Assembly: GCF_002291445.1 (NCBI RefSeq)
Contig: NZ_CP014137.1
Location: 930,001 to 994,000, forward strand
Reading direction: 5' to 3'
Source of the DNA: Brenneria goodwinii
GTDB taxonomy: Bacteria; Pseudomonadota; Gammaproteobacteria; Enterobacterales; Enterobacteriaceae
Length of the DNA stretch: 64,000 nucleotides
Every line of letters begins with the position of its first letter. Within the stretch, counting starts at the first letter, position 1. Both the position numbers and the translations under genes were made by a program. The notes under the pieces were generated by a model. That model did not search any database. It saw nothing but the letters and a program-made list of their open reading frames with translations, and had not been told where the DNA came from. This document shows, in pieces, positions 18,330 to 25,773 of this stretch.

Positions 18330-19211
18330 ATGATAAGTCAACAACGACGCGCGGATTTGCTATTAGTCGCGACAACGTTAATAGCGGGTCTTGGGTGGAT
18401 TTTTTCCAAGGAGTCACTCCAGGGCATGCCAATATTTGGTTTTATTGGCCTGCGCTTTTTACTGGCTGGCGTATTTTTGCTGCCTTTTTGTTTTCGACGG
18501 CAAACTCACCTTAGCCTATCGGCCGTCCCCGGCATCGTTGGCGTGGGCTGCCTGCAAGCGTTGTCGATGTTATTGTGGATCCTTGCGGTATCGCTAAGTA
18601 ACGCGCTGGGCGAAGGGGCATTTATCATGAGCCTGTCCATGCTGTTTGTGCCGGTAGTGGCATGGATCATGTTCAAATTCAGGCCATCGCGCCCCTTTTG
18701 GGAATCTTTGCCCCTGGCGCTGTTCGGGTTGGCATTACTGACATTAACGCAAGGCTGGCGGGTCTCGGTCAGCCAATATTGGTTTCTTGCCGCCGCATTG
18801 GCGCAGGCGGTGTATTTTTGCGTCAACAGTCGTTATGCGCAGAAAATACCTGTATTCCCTTTTACCTGTATTCAGCTTTTTTGTACCGGCCTATGCGGCA
18901 TGGCAATCTCACTGTGTTTTGAAGAGTGGCCCGACGCCATCAGCTGCAATATTTGGCTGTGGTTCGTGGCCAGTGCGCTAATTGCCACCTCGATACGCTT
19001 TTTATTGCAAATTGCGGGGCAAAAACGGACCAGTATGGCCAACGCCGCCATCATCATGGTGTTGGAGCCGGTATGGACCGTTATTCTCTCCGCCTTTTGG
19101 TATGGAGAAAAGATGCCCGCCCAGAAGGCGATGGGTTGCCTGCTGATTTTGCTCGCCCTGGTCTGGTATCGCGGCCGCTATTTCCTGCTGCTCAAGAAAC
19201 TAAAAATGTAG
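18330..19211 (+). CDS. EamA/DMT superfamily transporter
   Basis: A 293-residue membrane protein with about ten predicted helices and the two-repeat EamA architecture: an N-terminal half with KESLQGMPIFGFIGLRFLLAG and a second half ending MANAAIIMVLEPVWTVILSAFWYGE, the typical DMT motif. It lies 18 bases after iolB and probably shares its transcript. Members export or import small metabolites. Its role here might be overflow export of a pathway intermediate, but nothing in the sequence defines the substrate. Confidence 0.85.
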   Translation: MISQQRRADLLLVATTLIAGLGWIFSKESLQGMPIFGFIGLRFLLAGVFLLPFCFRRQTHLSLSAVPGIVGVGCLQALSMLLWILAVSLSNALGEGAFIMSLSMLFVPVVAWIMFKFRPSRPFWESLPLALFGLALLTLTQGWRVSVSQYWFLAAALAQAVYFCVNSRYAQKIPVFPFTCIQLFCTGLCGMAISLCFEEWPDAISCNIWLWFVASALIATSIRFLLQIAGQKRTSMANAAIIMVLEPVWTVILSAFWYGEKMPAQKAMGCLLILLALVWYRGRYFLLLKKLKM

Positions 19212-19320
19212 CGGCTGCATCCTGGCGGTGATTTATTAATGTAATGATAAATGACTAACACCGTTTGCGTTTGATGACGAATCTTCAGGTTCCCAACCCA
19301 ACCCCACCCCGACCCTTCCC
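19212..19320. other. C-rich low-complexity spacer
   Basis: No gene. The stretch 19291-19320 is a run of CCCAA/CCCC-type repeats on the plus strand directly abutting the inverted-repeat element at 19321. Confidence 0.5.
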
Positions 19321-19649
19321 CTGTCTCTTATACACAAATGTAGGGGCTATGAGGGGGGGCCGTTATCCGGCGTAAGAAATTATGCTGAGGAGATAGCAGG
19401 CTTAGGATGAGCCGCACGGACGCGGCGAAAGCTTGCGCCACGTCTGGAACGTGTCGCAAGCGGTCCGTTAAGCCTGATACCGACGAAGGCATCGCGCAGC
19501 GACATAATTTAGCCGCAAGCCGGGATTCATAGGGGGCTGGCGTTTGAGCCCCCTATGTCGGGCGCGTGCTGCGAGGCAGCATGAAAATAGCGGCATTGTG
19601 GCGCACGAAACTATCTCCAAGTCCGCATAAAAATGTGACTAAGAGACAG
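19321..19649. mobile_element. Small non-autonomous inverted-repeat element (MITE-like) with IS50-type ends
   Basis: The left end is CTGTCTCTTATACACA, and the right end read in reverse complement is CTGTCTCTTAGTCACA; both resemble the ends of IS4-family/IS50-type elements. The 329 bases between contain no transposase frame. Inside, 19359-19572 forms the structured element B: an outer CAGGCTTA/TAAGCCTG stem, an inner GCTTGCG-C-CACGT hairpin with a CTGGA loop, and a CATAGGGGGCT/AGCCCCCTATG hairpin. No clear 9-base target duplication is present. Its head and tail are shared with element A (10849-11052). Confidence 0.55.
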
Positions 19650-19694
19650 CTGACAAGGGGGAGGCCGGGAGGGGGTAAATCCCTCTTTGCGGTA

Positions 19695-20951
19695 TCAGGC
19701 GCCCTGATGCTGCACCAGATAATGAACCACCGCCGCCCCCGCCAGGGCGCAGAAGGCGGCAACCAGGAACAGCGTCTGATAACCCGAAAATGTCGCCAGC
19801 ATACCGGCCAGCGGGCCGGTTGCGCCGTAAGCGATATCCTGGAAGGCGGAATAGCCGCCAAGCGCCGTACCGTGCGCCTGGGGGCTGACCCGTTTGATAA
19901 CCTCAACCCCCAGTGAAGGGAATATCAGCGAACAGCCGCTCCCGGTAATAGCCGCGCCTGCCAGCGCCAGAGAGGATACCGGCGCCAGCCACAGCAGCAA
20001 CAGACCGACGCATTCCAATAACAGCGATAATTTTGCCACGTTAGCCCCACCGTACTTGTCCGGCATTGAGCCGAACAGCAGACGCATGGCGATAAACGCG
20101 CAGCCGAAAGCGGTCAGGGCAAAGCCGGCATTGCCCCAATGACGGACGCTGAAATGCAGCGAAATAAATGTGCTAATCACCGCGAAGCCAATGCCCTGCA
20201 GCGCCAGAGCCAATCCCGGTCGCCAGATCAGACTGATAACTTTCATCAGCGGCACGCGTTCACCTTTGCGCGGGGCAACGGGGGGGACGGTCAGATCCAA
20301 CAGCATAGCCGTTACGGGTAATAGCAGGGTGACGAGGCCGAGCGCAGCGAATCCCCATAGATGGAAAATCACCAGGCCGAGGGGGGCTCCGGCCGCCAGG
20401 GCGCCATAAGTCGCCATACCGTTCCAGGACATGACTCTGCCGGAACGCTGCGCGCCGACCAGTCCCAGTCCCCAGGTCAGATTACCGGTCAGCAGTTGGC
20501 TTTCGCCAAGCCCGAGCAGTAACCGGCCGGCTATCAGCAGCAAAAAAGCCGCGACGGTGGAGTCAACCATTATGGCGGAAGCAATATAAGCCAGACCTGA
20601 TAGCGAACACGCCAGCAAACCTTGAAAAGTCGTGCGCCGCGCGCCATGTTTATCCGCTGACCGCCCGGCATATCCCCGGGTCAGAACCGTGGCCAGAAAC
20701 TGGATGCCCACCGCCACGCCGACCAGCGTATTATTCAACCCCAACTGCTGGTGGACATATAGCGGGATGACCGTTAGCGGCAGGCCGATGGTCATATACG
20801 CCAGGAACATGGAGCAAATGATGCGAAATAGCCGGGAGTGCGTGTTTTTTAGCGTGCCGTCGTCAATCACGGCGATAGGCACATTTCCTGCTAACGGCTC
20901 CTGTCCCGCGGGTGTGCGGCTGCTGCTATCCGCTGGTACTTCCTGATGCAT
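19695..20951 (-). CDS. MFS transporter of the YfcJ/YhhS type
   Basis: About 418 residues with 12 predicted helices. The segments LPLTVIPLYVHQQLGLN, GYAGRSADKHGARR, GESQLLTGNLTWGLG and SCSLIFPSLGVEVIKRV are characteristic of the YhhS/YfcJ group of putative efflux transporters. The ATG at 20951 is preferred over the longer frame from 21140 because GGGGATAAG lies upstream and the extra N-terminus has no transporter character. It stands alone on the minus strand downstream of iolI; a link to inositol metabolism is not evident. Confidence 0.85.
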   Translation of the reverse strand: MHQEVPADSSSRTPAGQEPLAGNVPIAVIDDGTLKNTHSRLFRIICSMFLAYMTIGLPLTVIPLYVHQQLGLNNTLVGVAVGIQFLATVLTRGYAGRSADKHGARRTTFQGLLACSLSGLAYIASAIMVDSTVAAFLLLIAGRLLLGLGESQLLTGNLTWGLGLVGAQRSGRVMSWNGMATYGALAAGAPLGLVIFHLWGFAALGLVTLLLPVTAMLLDLTVPPVAPRKGERVPLMKVISLIWRPGLALALQGIGFAVISTFISLHFSVRHWGNAGFALTAFGCAFIAMRLLFGSMPDKYGGANVAKLSLLLECVGLLLLWLAPVSSLALAGAAITGSGCSLIFPSLGVEVIKRVSPQAHGTALGGYSAFQDIAYGATGPLAGMLATFSGYQTLFLVAAFCALAGAAVVHYLVQHQGA

Positions 20952-21183
20952 TAATCTTATCCCCGGCTGCCGCCAATATCGCCGCCGACGCATACCGACG
21001 AAGACAAATTCAGCGTGGCCGGGAGGGGCGATAGGGAAAGAAAGCGCTAAATCGTCAGGTCTTATGTGGTAAGAGGCGCCGCCATGGCGACATCCTGTCA
21101 AACAGCGAATGAATAATGCAAAAAGCGGGTAATACTCCACCCCGCCTTTTACTCCGAGATCTTAGCCTGGCGCGTGACCGTGA

Positions 21184-22020
21184 CTATGCGTCCGCGTTGA
21201 GGAAAGGTCTGGTTTTGTTGGCGCCGATCTCAAACACGTCTCGCGCTTCCATACGCCAATAGCCCGGATTGAAGAGCTCCAGCGAGCAAGGCCCCGTATA
21301 ATGTATGGACGCTAACTGGCGGGAAATCTCGGTCAGGGGAATAATGCCGTTGCCGGGAAATAGCCGATGGCAATGATCCAGCTTATCCACCGGTAAATCA
21401 TCTGAGTCATCAATATGATAGACGAAGATTTTCTCTGTCGGCACCTGGCGTAAGATCGAGGGATCCTGCCATTGATCAAATAGAAATAAATTGAAAGCAT
21501 CCACCACCAGACCGACATTGTTCCGGTCGACGGCATCGACAATCTCCATCGCCAGGGGCAGGCTGCGTACGCAGCAGTGGGCACTGCCGATAGGTTCGAA
21601 GGCCAGGCGCATCCCATGCTCGCCGGCATAGTCGGACATCTCCCGCAACCGCTTCACCGAATCCTTGATGACTTCGTCCTGCGAGCGTGCAAGACCGGCT
21701 CGAATGGTGGGCACCACCACCAGGCAATCGCCGCCGATAGTCGAGGCCACGTTACAGGCAAAAGCCAGCTGGTCGCGCTTTTCCCGCCAGCTTTCGGGAT
21801 CGCAGAAAGTGATGTCTTCCAGCGAGTTATAACCGTAGGGCTGCAAGTGGCTGGTGGCGAAAAACGCCGCCAGCTCGCTGATATCGTGCTGCTGCAGATA
21901 GTTCGTCAGCATGTCCAGGCGCAACTCGATCACGTCGTAGCCATAGCTTTCAGCCAGTTGGATATCCTGTTCCAGCGTCGAATTCATCATGCAGGTGGCT
22001 TGATTAAATCCCAGTTTCAT
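21184..22020 (-). CDS. iolI: IolI-like 2-keto-myo-inositol isomerase
   Basis: A 278-residue TIM barrel closely patterned on Bacillus IolI. It starts MKLGFNQATCM and has SYGYDVIELR, LAFEPIGSAHCCV, VGLVVDAFNLF, VYHIDDSDDLP and SLELFNPGYW. The metal ligands of the IolI structure (Glu, Asp, His, Glu) all have counterparts in these motifs. The enzyme isomerises 2-keto-myo-inositol to 1-keto-D-chiro-inositol, connecting D-chiro-inositol to the main pathway. The start codon overlaps the stop of a 51-codon upstream ORF (ATGA), which points to translational coupling. Promoter module 3 lies upstream. Confidence 0.88.
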   Translation of the reverse strand: MKLGFNQATCMMNSTLEQDIQLAESYGYDVIELRLDMLTNYLQQHDISELAAFFATSHLQPYGYNSLEDITFCDPESWREKRDQLAFACNVASTIGGDCLVVVPTIRAGLARSQDEVIKDSVKRLREMSDYAGEHGMRLAFEPIGSAHCCVRSLPLAMEIVDAVDRNNVGLVVDAFNLFLFDQWQDPSILRQVPTEKIFVYHIDDSDDLPVDKLDHCHRLFPGNGIIPLTEISRQLASIHYTGPCSLELFNPGYWRMEARDVFEIGANKTRPFLNADA

Positions 22021-22172
22021 GATGTGTATCCCCTTCTATGGGCCCAGGCATTGCGGCGCGACTGTCCGCTGGTTGAATCGAAGTGTATCGGGGCTGCGCA
22101 CCGGCTGCCCGCATGATCCGGCCCGCCGGCACCGTCCCATTCGATAATTATATTTTTAATCACATCGGACAT
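22017..22172 (-). CDS. Small leader ORF upstream of iolI (51 aa)
   Basis: A 51-residue frame beginning MSDVIKNIIIEWDG. GGAGGG lies 10 bases before its ATG, and its TGA overlaps the iolI ATG as ATGA. Its first ten codons match those of the leader ORF at 24374 (MPDMIKNIII) almost base for base; beyond the Trp-Asp they diverge. The coupling suggests that its translation controls iolI translation. No known domain. It may be a leader peptide, or the shared bases may have a DNA-level role. Confidence 0.5.
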   Translation of the reverse strand: MSDVIKNIIIEWDGAGGPDHAGSRCAAPIHFDSTSGQSRRNAWAHRRGYTS

Positions 22173-22199
22173 AATAAATAATCCCTCCATACGTAATCG

Positions 22200-22397
22200 T
22201 ATTTATTTAATTTGAATCAGGTTTACGCGTTTATTTTTATAAAATGTTAGCTGGCTAATGAAAATATATTTTCTCTAGTAAAGAGAGAGTATATTTGTCC
22301 CTGACAATGAATACTTTAACGATCTTGGGTTAAAAAATGACGTAAATACCGATCGCCATCACATAGTGCTTTCGGCTTATTCACAATGTTGCTTTGC
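22200..22397 (-). promoter_or_regulatory. Promoter module copy 3, reading towards iolI
   Basis: A diverged copy of the module in the same orientation as copy 1. The conserved core (22281-22397) ends in the TTATTCACAATGTTGCTTTG block. The central palindrome is degenerate (ATACCGATCGCCAT, 22346-22359), and the AT-rich TGATTCAAATTAAAT segment on the minus strand lies at about 22200-22220. It sits upstream of the leader ORF and iolI. Function inferred. Confidence 0.55.
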
Positions 22398-22437
22398 TTA
22401 TCAGGGAAATGATCCCTTAAAAATGTTTTGTATAAAT

Positions 22438-22626
22438 TATGTTTTTTTTTAATGACAATATGTGAAAACGATCACTTTACAAAGTCATGTATAGGTATAC
22501 CAATACTGTCTAAATTAAAATTATGGGGGTCGTGATCCCCGTTTTGCCTGCCCGGAAATATCCTACCTACCACTGAGCCGTGTTGTTTGATTTACCGTTC
22601 AACTTCAGGGCGTGCTTACGGGGAAA
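22438..22626 (+). repeat. Leader repeat B upstream of the AraC gene
   Basis: Second copy of the 190-base leader seen at 11699-11886. It includes a GGGGT-N4-ATCCCC palindrome and the CACTGAGCCGTGTTGTTTGA block. It ends about 200 bases before the AraC start codon. The same regulatory leader therefore fronts both a transporter operon and a regulator gene. Confidence 0.6.
22461..22476. promoter_or_regulatory. Candidate CRP-cAMP binding site
   Basis: TGTGAAAACGATCACT matches the CRP consensus TGTGA-N6-TCACA in nine of ten consensus positions. It lies inside leader repeat B, about 25 bases before the ATGTATAGGTATACC segment, and would place the AraC gene under catabolite control. The equivalent site in leader A is degenerate. 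Confidence 0.6.
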
Positions 22627-22824
22627 GTTAAAAAAACGGCTTGAGTATTCCAGCTAGGTTCACTCAAGCGTGTATCGATAAAAATCATATAAAATTCAGA
22701 CTTGATCATACCTCGTTGTGAAGGCACACGCCGAGGGCGTACCGGCTCAAGCCAGTGTTGTCTGACCGTAGGTTTCGAACAACCGACCTGACGGCAATGT
22801 CGATAATTTTAGGAGGAAGTGACA
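22627..22824. other. 5' region of the AraC gene
   Basis: No gene. It contains a GCTTGAG/CTCAAGC inverted repeat (about 22639-22675), and a strong AGGAGG ribosome-binding site (22811-22816) just before the start codon. Confidence 0.4.
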
Positions 22825-23760
22825 ATGCGACAGTTTTTCTGCCAGCCTGATTCCCCCATGTCAGATCGCCCATGCCTGGCATGGGCCAGTAAAGTCGATC
22901 AATATCAGGGGCCTTATTCCCGTTTAATGCACATGCATCCGGAGACAGTGGAGCTCATTCTGATCACTGAGGGAACGGGAAGCATTTTCATTGGCAACCG
23001 GACATATCCTGTCAAACGTGGCGATCTGGTAATTTATAACAGTCTTGTGGTGCATGATGAATACCTTGAAAACGGCACCTCTCTTCTCTGCTGCGGCATC
23101 CGCAACATCGTCAAACGAGGCATGCGCCCAAATACCTTCATCCCGGGCGGGGCGGTGCCGGTATTCCCGCTCTACCAACATTTCAGCAACGTTTTTCTGC
23201 TGATGAATACCATCTTCATGATGCTCGGCAGCGCGGCGGAAAAAAAGGTCTCCATGACGCAGGACATGACGCAGGTACTGCTGGACTACATCAACAGCAA
23301 TATCTTAGTGGAGCTTGATGACTGTGCCGACCCGCGGGATGATTCACTGCCGGCGAGCATAAAAAATTTCATCGATCAGCATTTCTACGAACCCATTCAG
23401 TTGGATACCCTGGCGCGTAAGTTCCGGGCGAGCTCTTTTTATATCTCACATGAATTTAAGAAGACCTACGGCTACTCGCCGATGGATTACCTGATAAAAA
23501 GACGGTTGGGTGAAGCTCAAACACTGCTAACCACCGCGGAGGGGAAGGCGATGGAAAATATCACAGAGATTGCCTACCGCGTTGGCTTCGCCAACCTGAG
23601 TCATTTTCATAACTATTTTAAAAACAAGGTGAGAGGGAAAACGCCAGGGCAGTACCGGAGCGAGTACCTGATGGAAAACAACAGTCCAGGCTCCGGGCAG
23701 AATATGCTTTTGCAAGGCCATAGCCAGATAAGTTCACTAAATAAGCGCGACAATACGTAG
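22825..23760 (+). CDS. AraC-family transcriptional regulator, candidate master regulator of the island
   Basis: A 311-residue regulator. Residues 30-90 form an AraC-type cupin (HPETVELILITEGTG, then YPVKRGDLVIYN with metal/sugar-pocket type residues). Residues 190-290 form two helix-turn-helix motifs, the second with ITEIAYRVGFANLSHFHNYFKNKVRGKTPGQYR. The ATG at 22825 has AGGAGG nine bases upstream. It lies between iolI and the 4-hydroxybutyrate operon, among the repeated promoter modules, which makes it the likely regulator of all four. The inducer is not known; an inositol derivative would fit. Confidence 0.85.
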   Translation: MRQFFCQPDSPMSDRPCLAWASKVDQYQGPYSRLMHMHPETVELILITEGTGSIFIGNRTYPVKRGDLVIYNSLVVHDEYLENGTSLLCCGIRNIVKRGMRPNTFIPGGAVPVFPLYQHFSNVFLLMNTIFMMLGSAAEKKVSMTQDMTQVLLDYINSNILVELDDCADPRDDSLPASIKNFIDQHFYEPIQLDTLARKFRASSFYISHEFKKTYGYSPMDYLIKRRLGEAQTLLTTAEGKAMENITEIAYRVGFANLSHFHNYFKNKVRGKTPGQYRSEYLMENNSPGSGQNMLLQGHSQISSLNKRDNT

Positions 23761-24166
23761 ATCGTGTTGCGGGAACGCCATCCGATTTGCGCGATCTGGG
23801 CAATAGCCAAACCGCTCTTTCCACCCAAATGGATGAGCAATGCAAGCAGGCGGCCATCCCGTCTTGCTGATTGATTTATCGTTACTCTGTTCCTGGCTAA
23901 AAAACCAGGAACAGTCACCACCATGTTCCCGCCGTGGTTCCTGCCGTTATTCCCGCCAGAGGCGTTACCGTTGAAAATCATCATGCCGACAATGCCATGA
24001 GAGCGTAACGCGCCATCACCGATGCCGGTTATATGTGGCTGTTACTGCAAATAATGCAGGGCAATTTTGCAAGCGGCATCACTATTTTCCGGCAATAAAC
24101 AGGGGTTGATAAATATCAAGCGCGATTAAGCGATTCTATTTAGAGGAACGGGCATTCCATGGTGAG
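23761..24166. other. Intergenic region downstream of the AraC gene
   Basis: No supported gene on either strand. A minus-strand frame (about 23880-23984) has a glycine/asparagine-rich stretch without recognisable family. The right end (from about 24123) shows the extended similarity to the left flank of module 2. Confidence 0.4.
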
Positions 24167-24345
24167 TAAAGCAACATTGTGAATAAGCCGGAAGCAATAT
24201 GTGATGGCGATCGGCATTTACGTCATGATTTAACCCAAGATCGTTAAAGTATTCATTGCCAGGGAGAAATATACTTTTACTCATCTTATTAGCTATCTCG
24301 ATGTTTATAAAAATCAGCGCGTAAATCTGATTTAAATTAAATATT
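24167..24345 (+). promoter_or_regulatory. Promoter module copy 4, reading into the 4-hydroxybutyrate operon
   Basis: Same orientation as copy 2. It has the AAAGCAACATTGTGAATAAG block, a near-palindrome ATGGCGATCGGCAT (24204-24217) preceded by TGTGA, and the AT-rich TGATTTAAATTAAAT segment (about 24328-24342). It is followed by the second leader ORF and the Fe-alcohol dehydrogenase gene. Promoter role inferred from the common layout of all four copies. Confidence 0.6.
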
Positions 24346-24373
24346 TATGCTTGCGAATAACGAGGTAATTAAT

Positions 24374-24493
24374 ATGCCCGATATGATTAAAAATATAATT
24401 ATCAACCGGGACCTGCCGGTGGACGGCCCGCAAGGGCCGAGCCATCTTCACGCTAAGACCCGTTTTACGCCGGGCGCAAAGGAAAGGAAATAG
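24374..24493 (+). CDS. Small leader ORF upstream of the 4-hydroxybutyrate operon (39 aa)
   Basis: A 39-residue frame beginning MPDMIKNIIINRD and ending in a basic tail. GAGG is placed 8 bases before the ATG. The opening codons are almost identical to those of the leader ORF before iolI, and both lie the same short distance after the AT-rich end of a promoter module. The stop is 52 bases before the dehydrogenase start. No domain recognised. Confidence 0.45.
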   Translation: MPDMIKNIIINRDLPVDGPQGPSHLHAKTRFTPGAKERK

Positions 24494-24545
24494 GAGGCCG
24501 TATTTCGCCTCTCTTGAATTAATTAGGACAAATAGGAGAATCAGT

Positions 24546-25712
24546 GTGCCTAAGTTCATCGAACCTTTTGAATTCAACACGGTACCCAGTATCCAGATGG
24601 TCTGGTCGGGCGCCAAGCAGCTTGGCGAGTTACTGAAGGGGCGTTTCGCCGCGCGTAAAGCGCTGGTGATCACCGATGTCGGTCTGGTTAAGGCCGGCGT
24701 GATCGAGCCGGTTGTGGCGAACCTGAAGGCGAACGGCTTTTCCGTGTCTGTGTTCGACGGCGTGCTCGCCGATCCGCCGGAAAGCATTTTAATGCAGTGC
24801 GTCGAACAAGCCGGCGCCGCCGGCGTGGATATCGTCATCGGCCTGGGCGGGGGCTCGTCGATTGACGTCGCCAAGTTGTCCGCCATCCTGCTCCGTACCC
24901 CGCAGCCGCTGACCGAGATGGCCGGTATCGGCAATGTGAAGGGGGAACGGCTGCCGCTGGTACTGATCCCCACCACCGCCGGCACCGGATCGGAAGTGAC
25001 CAACATCTCCATCATTACGACGGGAGAAACCACCAAATCCGGCGTCGTGGCGCCTCAGCTCTACTGTGATTATGTCTTGCTTGATGCCGAATTGACGGTC
25101 GGATTGCCGAAGATCCATACCGCGGCGACCGGCATCGATGCCATGGTTCATTCCATTGAGGCCTATACGGGCCGACTCAAGAAAAACATTATCTCCGATG
25201 CCTTTGCCCGCGAAGCGTTACGGCTGTTGAGCAGCAATCTTATCGCCGCTTGCAAGGACGGCAAAGACCGTTCCGCTCGTGAAGGCATGTTGGCCGGCGC
25301 CACGCTCGCCGGTCAGGCGTTCGCCAATTCGCCGGTCGGCGCCGTACATGCGCTCGCCTATCCGCTGGGCGGCCATTACCACGTCCCGCACGGGCTGTCG
25401 AACGCCCTTATGCTGGGGCCGGTGCTGCGTTTTAACGCGCAGGTGGCGGCGCCTCTCTATGCCGAGCTGGCCGATGTCCTGCTTGGCCCTGGTCCTGGCG
25501 ATGAGCAAACGCGCTCGTCCGCGTTCGTCCGCGCCATGAAAACTTTGCTGAATGACAGCGGCGCGCCTTTGCGGCTGCGTGACGTCGGCGTTACCGAAGA
25601 TAGCCTGCCTCTTTTGGCATCCGACGCCATGAAGCAAACCCGACTGCTGATGAATAATCCGGTGGACGTCACCGAGGCCGATGCGCTTGCCCTATATCGC
25701 GAGGCTTTTTAA
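24546..25712 (+). CDS. Iron-containing (type III) alcohol dehydrogenase, probable 4-hydroxybutyrate dehydrogenase
   Basis: A 388-residue group III metal-dependent alcohol dehydrogenase. GLGGGSSIDVAK near residue 98 binds NAD. The Fe site is formed by the Asp and His of GIDAMVHSIEAY near residue 200 and the two His of HALAYPLGGHYHVPHG near residue 270-285. Directly upstream of 4-hydroxybutyryl-CoA dehydratase, the natural guess is interconversion of succinate semialdehyde and 4-hydroxybutyrate. Other 3- or 4-carbon hydroxy acids, such as 3-hydroxypropionate/malonate semialdehyde, are also possible. The GTG start at 24546 is preceded by AGGAG. First enzyme gene of the long catabolic operon. Confidence 0.85.
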   Translation: MPKFIEPFEFNTVPSIQMVWSGAKQLGELLKGRFAARKALVITDVGLVKAGVIEPVVANLKANGFSVSVFDGVLADPPESILMQCVEQAGAAGVDIVIGLGGGSSIDVAKLSAILLRTPQPLTEMAGIGNVKGERLPLVLIPTTAGTGSEVTNISIITTGETTKSGVVAPQLYCDYVLLDAELTVGLPKIHTAATGIDAMVHSIEAYTGRLKKNIISDAFAREALRLLSSNLIAACKDGKDRSAREGMLAGATLAGQAFANSPVGAVHALAYPLGGHYHVPHGLSNALMLGPVLRFNAQVAAPLYAELADVLLGPGPGDEQTRSSAFVRAMKTLLNDSGAPLRLRDVGVTEDSLPLLASDAMKQTRLLMNNPVDVTEADALALYREAF

Positions 25713-25773
25713 GCGGAATCGCGCGTAAGGGCAATGACAGCACCGCAATGCAATTACTTTTGGACATATTATC

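Noticed and set aside
19321..19336. Leftover sequencing adaptor (Tn5 mosaic end)
   Set aside because: The sequence departs from the adaptor after 16 bases, and a related inverted end occurs 300 bases away. A natural element is therefore more likely, although read-level checking is advised.
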